From assembly GCA_038093515.1 (NCBI GenBank), contig JBBPSI010000226.1, positions 1-39,228 on the forward strand: a DNA stretch of 39,228 nucleotides, in the 5' to 3' direction. Below the pieces are notes generated by a model. That model was not told where the DNA came from, made no database searches, and saw only the letters and a list, made by a program, of their open reading frames with translations. Both the position numbers and the translations under genes were made by a program. Of the stretch, positions 10,659 through 19,294 are shown piece by piece. Numbering within the stretch: the first letter of the stretch is position 1; every line of letters starts with the position of its first letter. The DNA comes from Butyriboletus loyo (Eukaryota; Basidiomycota; Agaricomycetes; Boletales; Boletaceae).

Positions 10659-10903
10659 TTTACTTTGGATTTGGGCATGGAGGTGATCTGAATGGTGCTG
10701 GGATCATGGGCAGCATTGTTTCACAGACACAGCAGAGTTCATTCCCTGGAATGGATTGACAGCTGATGCCAAAACCATCTTTGAACAAGGTGACACCATA
10801 TCGCAGGCAGCATTTCAGACCATAGACATAAAGATGCTCATGCATGGCTATCTTGTTGTTCTTTTTCACCCCTGGCTCATCAATCTTTGGAGGCCAACCA
10901 TTC
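10659..10903 (-). pseudogene. Fragment resembling a RecQ-like helicase Cys-rich end
   Basis: 245 bp of unique sequence between the two copia elements. The minus strand is open for 69 codons with a Cys-rich stretch: CLRYG, then KDGFGISC, then GNELCCVC. The spacing resembles the Cys-rich zinc-binding end of RecQ-type helicases found repeatedly in basidiomycete genomes (C-x-R, DG, C, GEE-x-C-x2-C). Short and partial, so the match is tentative. Confidence 0.35.
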
Positions 10904-11137
10904 TATTAGCAGCTGGAATCTCTCAGCTGGAGCTCACTGTCAGAAACTATATATTCGAGTAAATCTAACTTCACATACCTGGAGCTCACTGTCAGAAACT
11001 GAGGAACTAAGACAGTGAGCTCCGAGCTACATGCGAAGCGCTACAACAACAGTAAATAATGCGCCACAATGTGGCTGACAATATGACTAAGGTAACACTC
11101 TAGAAATGTGCAGAGTGCGAAATAAGTAAATGTAACA
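10904..11137 (-). repeat. Copia LTR C (234-bp variant), 3' LTR of element 2
   Basis: Begins TATTAGCAGCTGG and ends AAATGTAACA on the plus strand. Internal layout is the same as LTR A. Left flank CATTC has no matching duplicate at the far side of the composite (CAAAG after 15924). Confidence 0.85.
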
Positions 11138-11173
11138 CTTCCCCCTGATTGCGCATCTCTGCACAATCTGAAT

Positions 11174-14100
11174 CTAACTTCCCCCGAATGGGGCAAGTCC
11201 AATGAGCTCGCAGAACTGCTGCACTTTAGCACGAGGGAGCGCTTTGGTGAGCAGATCAGCAGGCATACTAGCAGTTGGCACGAAATGAGGCGAAATGACA
11301 CCTGTATCAACCACATCTCGCAACCAATACCACCTGAGGTCAAGCTGCTTCATGCGACCATGATGCTCGGGGTGTTTGGCAACCTGGATCGCTGACTGGT
11401 TGTCCATGTGCAGGGTGGATGCACCAGGGAGCTCAAAACCGAGTTCCTGGAGCATTTTGCGCATCCAGACAATCTCCTTGCCAGCTTCGCATGCAGCGAT
11501 GTACTCAGCCTCAGTAGTTGACAAAGCAACAATGGGCTGTCGCTTGGACATCCAGGAGACAACGCCAGTGCCAATCTTGACAACATATGCGCCAGTGGAC
11601 CGACCAGAGTCCTTGCAATCGCCATGGCTGGCATCAGAGAAGGTGGTGAAGAGTTCGGAGGTTGAGGAGTCAGGGGAATAGGTGATGGCGTAGTTCATAG
11701 TCCCCTTGATGTAGCGAAAGAGGTGTTTGATGGCATTCCAATGCGCAACTCCTGGATCTGAGGTGAATGAAGCCAGCTGCCCAACCGAGAATGCGATGTC
11801 TGGGCGAGTGGTGCACGAGAGATACTGCAAGGAGCCAATCGCACCTCCATAGTCGACAGAACGCATGAAAGCGCGCTCTTCCGATGTCCTGGGGCTCTGT
11901 TCGCGCGAAAGACACAGTCCTGGCTCCATAGGTGTCGAGACAGGCTTGCATTCGGCCATATTGAAGCGAGAGAGGACATCGACGCAATATTGTCGTTGGG
12001 AGATGGTGAGGGACCGCTTGGAGCGGTCGCGGTCGATTTTGATGCCCAGGATCTCTGTGGTCGGTCCGAGATCGCGCAACTTGAAGTGTTTGCGCAGATC
12101 CTCAATGGACTGCTTGATGGCATCAAGGGACTTGGATGCGAAGGTCATATCGTCCACAAAGACAGGCAACATGATCTGGACATCACCTCGGACAAAGACA
12201 TACACAGCTGCATCGGAATAGGTCTGGGTGAAGCCCAATGACTCGAGAGTGGTGCGCATCTTGCGATTCCAGCGATTTCCACCTTGCTTCGTCCCATAGA
12301 GCGATTTCTGCAGCAAACAGACGGTTTCCTTGGTGTTTCCCTCTCCGAATCCCTCTGGCTGCTCCATATAGACATCGCAGTCCATTTCGCCATTGAGATA
12401 GGCGTTGGAGATGTCGACAGACCACAGATGGAGGTCGTGGATCGCAGCAAGCGCAAGGATAATGCGAAGAGTGGGTAGGCGCACTGTGGGGGCGAAGACC
12501 TCGAGGTATTCGTATCCCGGACGCTGGGAGAAGCCTTGGGCGACCAATCGGCCCTTAAAGCGCTCAAAGGAGCCATCAGCGCGATATTTCTTGGTGAAAA
12601 TCCACTTGGACCCAATCACTGGTCGATCTGTAGGCCTGGGGACGAGTTTCCATGTGCCATTCGCCTTGTGGGCAGCCAGTTCGTCGAGCGCAGCCTGTTT
12701 CCACTCATCAGCCTCGTCACCTCGCAATGCCTCCCTGTAGGACCTTGGATGGGCTGTATTTGCGCTGAAACACTGCGCCATATCAGCCTCTTCCTCGTCT
12801 GAATCAGAGGAGTCAGTGGACAGCTGAGCAGGGCTCAGTTTCCACCATTCGCGAGGTGGCTGACGTGTTCTGCGAGGTAAACGAGCCCCAATCCCAATTG
12901 GGCTCGGTGTTGGCTCTGGGACAGCGCCAGGTGGTGGTCTCTCTGGTAAAGGTGCAGGTGGTGGCGTCTCAGGTAAAGGAGCTGGTGGTGCAACAGGTGT
13001 CCTGGGTTCGTCATCCTGTTCCTCTGGTGGATCAGGCGCCCCCCCAGGATGTAGAATCCCAGGAGTTGTGGAATCGTCATCCTCGTCGTCTCCAGTAGTC
13101 ACAGGTGGCTCATATAGAGTCGCAATGGGAATGGGAAGGGTGGAGGGTGGTTGTTGGACAGTCGACTGGCCAGTTGCGCTTCGTTCATCGAAATCAGCGC
13201 GTTCTGAGATCAGGGTGCGCTTTGTGGTTGGGTTGTAGAACTTCCAACCCTTGTAGCCATCTGGATACCCAATGAAGACGCACTTCTCGTAGTGCGGGCG
13301 CAGAGCATCGCGCTTGTCCTTCTGGATGTGCACATAAGAAGTGCAACCCCAGACACGAAGATGAGATACATCTGGCTTTCGTCCATGCCATAGTTCGTAC
13401 GGAGTAGAGTTGTCCAGCGCAGCAGTGGGGCATCTGTTCCACACATGGACAAGCGCAGCCAGTGCTTCGCCCCAGAAAGCCATAGCGAGGCCGGATTCCT
13501 TCAACATGGCTGTGATGCGCTCAGAAAGGACCCGATTGGCGCGTTCTGCGACACCATTCTGCTGCGGACGCGCTCGGACAGTGTGCTGGCGTTCGATACC
13601 GCATTCCTGGGTGAATTTGAGCATGGCATTGCTCATATACTCGCCTCCCTTGTCATCTCGCAGCGTTTTGATGCGACGCTCTGTCTGGTTCTCTGCAAAC
13701 GCCCTGAATTGCTTAAATGCGTCGAAAACATCAGATTTAGCACGAATGGGCAGGACAAATCGATATCTTGAGTAGTCGTCGATGAAGGTCACCCAATAGC
13801 GGTAGCCAGAGAATGTGGGGTAGGGAATGGCGTGCACATCCGAGTGGACGAGCTCAAGGGGTCGAGATGCGCGAGATTGAGAGCTGGGGAATGGATTTGC
13901 GTGCATTTTGCCAGCGAGGCATGGCTCACAAATTGGATCAGGTGCCGACTTGCTGTCCAGCTTCATCCCAGTCACCAAATTGCGCTCCATCAGCGACTTG
14001 ATGTCTGCGGAGTTGTGGTGCGCAAAGCGACGATGCCAGAGCGATAAGTCGAGCGGAACAGTTGATGCAGCTCGTGCATACTCAGTCATAGACTCTGTTG

Positions 14101-15358
14101 TACCATCCAAAAATGCGGCATTGTTGCTGTCGATGGTGGCGACGAATAGTGGTGGTCCAGATGCGCGAGAGAATGTCAAATGCGTTGCATTGATATGGAC
14201 AACGAACGAGGAGTGACGAGTTAGATATAACACAGCCAGGAGGTTGTTCCTCAGCTGAGGGACATGTAGGACATTGGAGAACTCGACCGCTCTGCACCTC
14301 TTTCCATCTATCACTGGATGGAACACCACAGACCCCACTCCGGCTGAATAGATGATGGTGTTGTCGGCGAGTTTGATTGGGACGCGTTTCGGCGCATAGT
14401 TGCGCAGCCAATGACGATGGGGAGTCATATGAGAAGTGGCCCCCGAGTCTGCATTCCAATCGTGGTCAGCATCGAGTTGGAGCGGCGAAAATGGATCAGA
14501 GTGATCCGTAGTGCGCAAACTTGCATTTCCAGCCCGCTCGACGACCTCCTGAGTTCCTGAGGCAACCGAAGCAGACTGTTCACCCTTCCTGTCCTTGTGG
14601 TGGTTCGTCTTGTAATACTTTTTCGCTCGTTGGAGCGAATAGCACTTGCATTGGCAGTGGCCTGGCTTGTCACAGAACGAGCATGGTGAATTTCGTGGGC
14701 AAGCACAGGTGGATGATGATGTGGCGAGTGCGGAGTCGATGGGAGCTGCAGGGGCATCTGAGCGAGGGCGACGATTGATTTCTTCGGTGTGGAATGCAGC
14801 CTTGACCTTGTCTTTGTCGAGGTCCGTGAGGAGTGCCAAAGACGACACAAAATGGCTGTAATCGGGCCCAAGCGCCCGAATCATCGCCATGCAGGTCAGC
14901 TCGGCATCCAGAGTCTTCATGTCGAAGCTTGACCCGCGCAGATCCTGGATGCGGAGCATGGACTCCTCGACTCGCGCTGCAAGCCCAGGCAGGGACTCCT
15001 CAGCGCGTTTCCGGATGCTGAAGAACTCGTCGTAGGCCACAAATCTGCTGCTGGCCTTCTGCTGGAGAAACACCTTCTTCAGCGCTGCCCAGGCTGCAGT
15101 GGGGTCGTCCTGGTCCGCTCGGATGTGTACTCGTTGGTCTGGCGCAATATTCAACATAAGCTCCCCAGCTGCCCTGTCCTGCTTGATGTCCCAAGCTGTC
15201 TGGTCTGCTCCAGAAGTCGAAGGGCGAACCTCTTTTCCATCTACGAGTCTCCAGAGTCCCTTGGAGCGGAACAGTGCCTTCATCTCCTCGCTCCAGGTGA
15301 CATAGTTGGGGCCTGTGAGGTGTTGAATGCGATGGGAGTGTTGTTGGTGGTCAGACAT
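11174..15358 (-). CDS. Copia Gag-Pol polyprotein, intact
   Basis: 1394 residues in one frame, as is usual for many copia elements. Gag is about 1-240 with a CCHC knuckle at 226-239. The aspartic protease motif DSG is at 304-306. The pre-integrase HHCC site uses H442, H447, C477 and C480. The integrase core has D507, D569 and E605 (35 residues between the last two). A Pro- and acid-rich linker spans about 735-860. The RT_2 domain spans about 905-1150 with D982 and FVDD 1067-1070. Ty1-type RNase H has D1242 (SDASHGD), E1283/E1285 (TTEAEY) and D1319 (MDN). All catalytic residues expected of the family are present. The start is chosen because gag begins there in both copies, about 130 bp inside the LTR boundary. 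Codon use is GC- and CpG-rich, unlike the surroundings, which indicates recent arrival. Confidence 0.95.
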   Translation of the reverse strand: MSDHQQHSHRIQHLTGPNYVTWSEEMKALFRSKGLWRLVDGKEVRPSTSGADQTAWDIKQDRAAGELMLNIAPDQRVHIRADQDDPTAAWAALKKVFLQQKASSRFVAYDEFFSIRKRAEESLPGLAARVEESMLRIQDLRGSSFDMKTLDAELTCMAMIRALGPDYSHFVSSLALLTDLDKDKVKAAFHTEEINRRPRSDAPAAPIDSALATSSSTCACPRNSPCSFCDKPGHCQCKCYSLQRAKKYYKTNHHKDRKGEQSASVASGTQEVVERAGNASLRTTDHSDPFSPLQLDADHDWNADSGATSHMTPHRHWLRNYAPKRVPIKLADNTIIYSAGVGSVVFHPVIDGKRCRAVEFSNVLHVPQLRNNLLAVLYLTRHSSFVVHINATHLTFSRASGPPLFVATIDSNNAAFLDGTTESMTEYARAASTVPLDLSLWHRRFAHHNSADIKSLMERNLVTGMKLDSKSAPDPICEPCLAGKMHANPFPSSQSRASRPLELVHSDVHAIPYPTFSGYRYWVTFIDDYSRYRFVLPIRAKSDVFDAFKQFRAFAENQTERRIKTLRDDKGGEYMSNAMLKFTQECGIERQHTVRARPQQNGVAERANRVLSERITAMLKESGLAMAFWGEALAALVHVWNRCPTAALDNSTPYELWHGRKPDVSHLRVWGCTSYVHIQKDKRDALRPHYEKCVFIGYPDGYKGWKFYNPTTKRTLISERADFDERSATGQSTVQQPPSTLPIPIATLYEPPVTTGDDEDDDSTTPGILHPGGAPDPPEEQDDEPRTPVAPPAPLPETPPPAPLPERPPPGAVPEPTPSPIGIGARLPRRTRQPPREWWKLSPAQLSTDSSDSDEEEADMAQCFSANTAHPRSYREALRGDEADEWKQAALDELAAHKANGTWKLVPRPTDRPVIGSKWIFTKKYRADGSFERFKGRLVAQGFSQRPGYEYLEVFAPTVRLPTLRIILALAAIHDLHLWSVDISNAYLNGEMDCDVYMEQPEGFGEGNTKETVCLLQKSLYGTKQGGNRWNRKMRTTLESLGFTQTYSDAAVYVFVRGDVQIMLPVFVDDMTFASKSLDAIKQSIEDLRKHFKLRDLGPTTEILGIKIDRDRSKRSLTISQRQYCVDVLSRFNMAECKPVSTPMEPGLCLSREQSPRTSEERAFMRSVDYGGAIGSLQYLSCTTRPDIAFSVGQLASFTSDPGVAHWNAIKHLFRYIKGTMNYAITYSPDSSTSELFTTFSDASHGDCKDSGRSTGAYVVKIGTGVVSWMSKRQPIVALSTTEAEYIAACEAGKEIVWMRKMLQELGFELPGASTLHMDNQSAIQVAKHPEHHGRMKQLDLRWYWLRDVVDTGVISPHFVPTASMPADLLTKALPRAKVQQFCELIGLAPFGGS

Positions 15359-15470
15359 GGTTTTCGGATGGAATGGGGGTGGATGGCAGCGACGAGGTAT
15401 GGTTTGGATGCACCGAGGCGGACTTTGAAGTATTTTCGGCGATGTAGTGAGAACAATTTTGATGCGACTA

Positions 15471-15489
15471 GAGCGCAGGGCTCATAACC
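15471..15489 (-). promoter_or_regulatory. Primer-binding site of copia element 2
   Basis: Identical to the site at 10426-10444 (GAGCGCAGGGCTCATAACC on the plus strand), immediately next to the 17-nt LTR stub. It marks where the lost 5' LTR began. Confidence 0.75.
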
Positions 15490-15506
15490 TATTAGCAGCT
15501 GGAATC

Positions 15507-15690
15507 GGAGATGTCGACAGACCACAGATGGAGGTCGTGGATCGCAGCAAGCGCAAGGATAATGCGGAGAGTGGGTAGGCGCACTGTGGGGGCGAAGACC
15601 TCGAGGTATTCGTATCCCGGACGCTGGGAGAAGCCTTGGGCGACCAATCGGCCCTTAAAGCGCTCAAAGGAGCCATCAGCGCGATATTTC
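15507..15690 (-). repeat. Displaced 184-bp copia pol fragment
   Basis: Matches 12407-12590 of element 2 (RT region) in the same orientation, with one or two differences. It is fused on the left to the LTR stub and on the right exactly to the TGTTACATTT terminus of an LTR in the opposite orientation. It is a rearrangement product rather than a gene. Confidence 0.85.
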
Positions 15691-15924
15691 TGTTACATTT
15701 ACTTATTTCGCACTCTGCGCATTTCTAGAGTGTTACCTTAGTCATATTGTCAGCCACATTGTGGCGCATTATTTACTGTTGTTGTAGCGCTTCGCATGTA
15801 GCTCGGAGCTCACTGTCTTAGTTCCTCAGTTTCTGACAGTGAGCTCCAGGTATGTGAAGTTAGTTCTACTTGAATATATAGTTTCTGACAGTGAGCTCCA
15901 GCTGAGAGATTCCAGCTGCTAACA
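15691..15924 (+). repeat. Copia LTR E (234-bp), inverted relative to element 2
   Basis: Complete LTR in plus orientation, TGTTACATTTACTTATTTCG to CAGCTGCTAACA. The left terminus joins the pol fragment precisely and the right terminus joins the gypsy relic at CAAAG. No target duplication is visible. Confidence 0.85.
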
Positions 15925-16014
15925 CAAAGTTAACACCCATCCTACACTCCCCCCTCCCCAGCTCCTCTACCCAACCCTTCAAACAGGTCTCCATGGATTT
16001 AATCATGGGATTAC

Positions 16015-16449
16015 TGTTACAATTGCAGGAGTAAAATCCAAACAAAAGTACACAAGCAGTTCAGCAATGTTTCATCACTACACCAGTGCTGGCAATGATA
16101 AGAGTAATTGCTGAATGACCTTAGTCCCTCAACTGTTTCCAGTGAAGAAGACAAGTGGTTAAAGCTAAGGGGACTTAGCCTGGACCACTAGCGTTTATAT
16201 ATTGTACAGAACAGTGCACAGACCAAGCTGTGTGTATGATGAACTACTATACATGAATAGACTAAGAAGCACATGGAGATCAAAGAGAAGAGAAGCATAA
16301 CAGAGATTAAATACATGAGGTATGATGTCATAGGCTCTGTCTAGACTTGATCACATGCACTGTCCCACAATCATGTGTACAAGGTCATGTGACTTTTGAA
16401 AGCAGAAATGACAAGTTTGAAAGCATGGAAATAATATAGTATAATAACA
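16015..16449 (+). repeat. Solo LTR 1, 435 bp, target duplication ATTAC
   Basis: TGTTACAATTGC to ATAATAACA, flanked on both sides by ATTAC (16010-16014 and 16450-16454). Removing LTR plus one duplicate restores the gypsy integrase reading. TATA at about 16196 and CACAGACC at 16217-16224 give the orientation. Related over its length to the LTRs at 32099 and 38948. Superfamily cannot be told from an LTR alone. Confidence 0.85.
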
Positions 16450-16865
16450 ATTACTGCCATCCTTGGGTTATGATTCTATCATGGTCATGGTAGACCATGG
16501 GCTTATGAAGGGGGTAATTTATTCCCCTTGTTACAAAGACATTGACATGGCAGGCATTGCCAAATGGTTTTTCCATACAGTCTTCCCTCGGTTCAACCTC
16601 CACTCCAGATGTATCTCTGATCAAGGCCTGCAGTTTGCTTCTACTTTTGCTAGAGAGCTAGCCAGACTCCTCAAATACAACCTTGTCCTGTCCACTACCT
16701 ACCACCCACAAAACTGATTGTGAAACTGAGTGAGTCAATCAGGAACTGGAAACCTACCTCAGAATCTTCTGTAACAGACATCCAGAGAAATGGGCCAAGC
16801 TTCTCCTGATTGCAGAGTTCTCACACAATTCCATGCCACACTCATCTACTAACAAAACCATCTTA

Positions 16866-18456
16866 CAGTGGCTCAAAAAACTGTCTGCATGTTCACATGT
16901 TTTACATTAAATATCACTCAACACAATAACCCCTAATCCTAAACCCTAGGTGGTGGCTGTATGAAATCCAGTACCTACCCCTGGCCTTCTATTGGCCCAG
17001 GAATCAGGTAATATGGATAAGGTTTGATGGAATGTCAGCTATTTTAAAATTACAGGTCATGCTGACAGTTTTTTGACTTTACAAAAATTCCACTATCTAG
17101 CATTTGGTATGAGCTCCCTTGGCCTTGATAACTGCTTCAACTCTTCTAGGCATGCTTTTTATCCATTTGTGACACTGTTCCACAGAAATATTCCCCCACC
17201 CTACCACCACCCTTTCCCATAATTGATGAACTCCTGTAGGAGCACTATTATAAGCTGAGAGACATCTTTTGAGGTGATTCCAAGTGTGTTCAATGGGGTT
17301 GAGGTCTGGAGATTGTGCAGGCCAATCCAGAAGCTTGATTCCTTGGTCCTCAAACCAATTCTGGGCTCTTTTGGAGGTATGTTTGGGATCATTATTCTGC
17401 TGAAAAATGATATCATGTTGAGAAATTCCAGATTTCTCCATGTGTTATAGCAATTCTTCCTCTAGAATTTACACATACTGTTCACCATCCATCCTCCCCT
17501 CAACCTCACTTAAAGCCCCCACTCCATTGAACCCTATACCATCAGGAAATTTGCTCCAAACTTGACTGTACCTTTAACCTCTCTGGCAGTTAGGCCCTCT
17601 CTCTTCTTTTTCCACACATACACTCCTGTCCATCTGACCCAATTCTATTTATTTTGGTCTCATCTGACCAAATAATCCTCTTCCAGTCCTTATTGATACT
17701 TGAGAGCAAGGGCAAATCATCTTTTTCTAGGGCTGATTGGAAGATGACATTTCTTCTTCTTTATCACAGCCTTTAAATGCACCCTCCTTGAGGTCTTTTC
17801 TCACTGTATGTGAGGGTATGGGAGGTTCAATGATGGAATGGATGAAATTTGTAACCTGGACTGCATTTTTGGCCTTGCCAGTAATGATTTGCTGGACAAT
17901 AACACATTTGTTGGTAGGAGTAAGCTTGGAAGGATGGCCAGCATGAAGGTTCTCCTTGTCAGGTTGGATCTCTTGGAGTACCCTAGCCACAGTAGACTTC
18001 CCTAGGCCAGTCTGGGAGGCAATCTTCCTAGTTGAAAGGCCAAGAGAGGAGAAAGAGATAATATTTTGTCTTAGAGAGGTGGAAATGGATTTCATGGTGA
18101 CAATGAGAAAATGAACATAAGAGGATGGGGTTTATATATGTTGGCTGACACTCAGTTACATAAAGGTGACATAATAGGACCCTTTATGGATGTATGTAAT
18201 GATATTACAGCATCTAGGGTCTAATATATGTGATCAAAACTTAAAGTCAAAAAACTGTCCGCATGACATGTCATTTTAGAATAGCTGACATTCCATCAAA
18301 CCATATCCATATTACCTGATTCCTGGGCCAATAGAAGGCCAGGGGTAGGTACCATATTTCATACACCCACCACCTAGGGTTAGGATCAGGGGTTATTGCG
18401 TTGAGTGATATTTAATGTAAAATATGCAAACATGTGGACAGTTTTTTGAGCCACTG
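16866..18456 (-). mobile_element. Complete Tc1-like element, family 1
   Basis: 1591 bp between CAGTGGCTCAAAAAACTG and CAGTTTTTTGAGCCACTG. TA precedes the left end (16864-16865); the right duplicate has become CA. The terminal inverted repeats are about 210-225 bp. Each carries the word TCAAAAAACTGTC at its outer end and again, inverted, at its inner end (about 17060-17075 and 18244-18262). Encodes a transposase on the minus strand, broken. Inserted into the gypsy integrase. Confidence 0.9.
17097..18095 (-). pseudogene. Tc1-like transposase, frameshifted
   Basis: DD34E transposase of the Tc1 type. The N-terminal part (18095-17727) begins MKSISTSLRQNII and has a helix-turn-helix (STRKIASQTGLGKSTVARVL). 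The first catalytic Asp lies in WSDETK (about 17660-17680), the second in DPKHTSKRA and the Glu in SPDLNPIEHTWN, both in the open piece 17441-17097. The middle needs at least two frame changes, so it is dead. The start MKSIS is supported by the same start in the copies at 33612 and 23906. Confidence 0.85.
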
Positions 18457-18520
18457 CATCTGCCAATTGGAAAGATTCTCCTTCCTGCCCTCAAGTTATG
18501 GTTATTGGAACTGAAAGAGG

Positions 18521-18734
18521 TGTTAACAGCTGGAATCTCTCAGCTGGAGCTCACTGTCAGAAACTATATATTTGAGTAGAACTAACTTCACATACCTGGA
18601 GCTCACTGTCAGAAACTGAGGAAAAAAGACAGCGAGCTCCAGACTACATCCTAAGCGCTACAACAACAAGACACAACATCATGACTAAGTAAACAGTCCA
18701 AAAAGTGCAGAGTCTGAAATAAGTAACTCTAACA
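18521..18734 (-). repeat. Copia solo LTR F (214-bp), target duplication AGAGG
   Basis: TGTTAACAGC to CTCTAACA, flanked by AGAGG at 18516-18520 and 18735-18739. A clean insertion into the gypsy integrase C-terminal region followed by LTR-LTR recombination. Confidence 0.9.
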
Positions 18735-19007
18735 AGAGGCCCTAACAGAGCACACAAGAAGGCCCAGCAGTTGATGAAGGAACAGATCTCTTCCAAGTTC
18801 CACCCCTGGAAAGTAGGAGATAAGGTTTGGCTTGAAACTCAGGTACCCATTGAAGAAGCTTGCCCCTAGATGGGGAGGCCCATTTGAAATCACTCAGGTG
18901 ATCTCTTCTGTGGCATATAGCTCCAGTTACCTCCTACCTGGAAGATCCATGATGTCTTCCATGCATGCCTGCTGACCACATATAGTATACTTTCTCATAA
19001 TGTATAC

Positions 19008-19294
19008 TGTCAGGAGCCAGCTGTTCCCAATATACTATGAGAAATATACAGTAGCAAGTGTTCCCATGGTTACAGCAGCTGGCTAATCATGAGCAAGTGC
19101 ATGTGAAGCATGACAAGAATACTGCCCAACTGGACTAATTCAACTTCAAATATCTATGTAAGGTCATCTGTTTCGCATTTCTCATCTCCTCGTGTTGCAC
19201 TTCAGCACAGAAGGCATGAAGATGATGAAGAAAATCGAGGGATGCATTTGCACCTGCTCAAGACACATAACCATCTTCTAATTTACTTTTGACA
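19008..19294 (+). repeat. Possible 287-bp LTR at the end of the gypsy relic
   Basis: Bounded by TGTCAGGAGCC and CTTTTGACA, a terminus style common in Metaviridae, and it follows the integrase C-terminus as a 3' LTR would. No second copy is in the window and the flanks (TATAC, AATCC) do not match, so boundaries are tentative. It abuts the pogo transposase relic. Confidence 0.4.

Larger units (their letters stand above)
10904..15506 (-). mobile_element. Ty1/copia element 2 (intact gag-pol, truncated 5' LTR)
   Basis: 3' LTR at 10904-11137 (234 bp), purine tract at 11138-11147, intact gag-pol, primer-binding site at 15471-15489, then only 17 nt of the 5' LTR (TATTAGCAGCTGGAATC). Both LTR remnants begin TATTAGC instead of TGTTAGC, so they belong to the same copy. 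On the element strand the terminal CA has become TA. The element is over 95% identical to element 1 across most of its length by eye. Lacking a 5' LTR promoter it should be silent despite the open frame. Confidence 0.9.
15925..19007 (+). pseudogene. Ty3/gypsy integrase relic split by three insertions
   Basis: Pieces 15925-16014, 16455-16863, 18457-18520 and 18740-about 18990 form one integrase in order. They read: start of the core (VSMDLIMGL), then GYDSIMVMVDHGLMKGVIY, then CISDQGLQFAS and STTYHPQN, then PEKWAKLLLIAEFSHNSMPH, then after the insertions the C-terminal region with FHPWKVGDKVWLE and KLAPRWGGPFEITQV. Core residues D (SMD) and D (ISDQG) are visible, and the Glu helix is frameshifted (TETE-type text). 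This is the integrase end of a Metaviridae polyprotein. The upstream RT is absent, because the sequence starts at the copia LTR boundary. Low CpG and several frameshifts show it is old. Confidence 0.8.

Noticed and set aside
5862..10663. Copia element 1 as a simple full-length insertion
   Set aside because: LTRs are of different variants and the flanks GGTGT and TTTAC do not match.
18991..19065. Palindrome CTCATAATGTATAC / ATACTATGAGAAATATAC as a MITE
   Set aside because: Arms are imperfect, no target duplication is visible and it overlaps the tentative LTR boundary at 19008.
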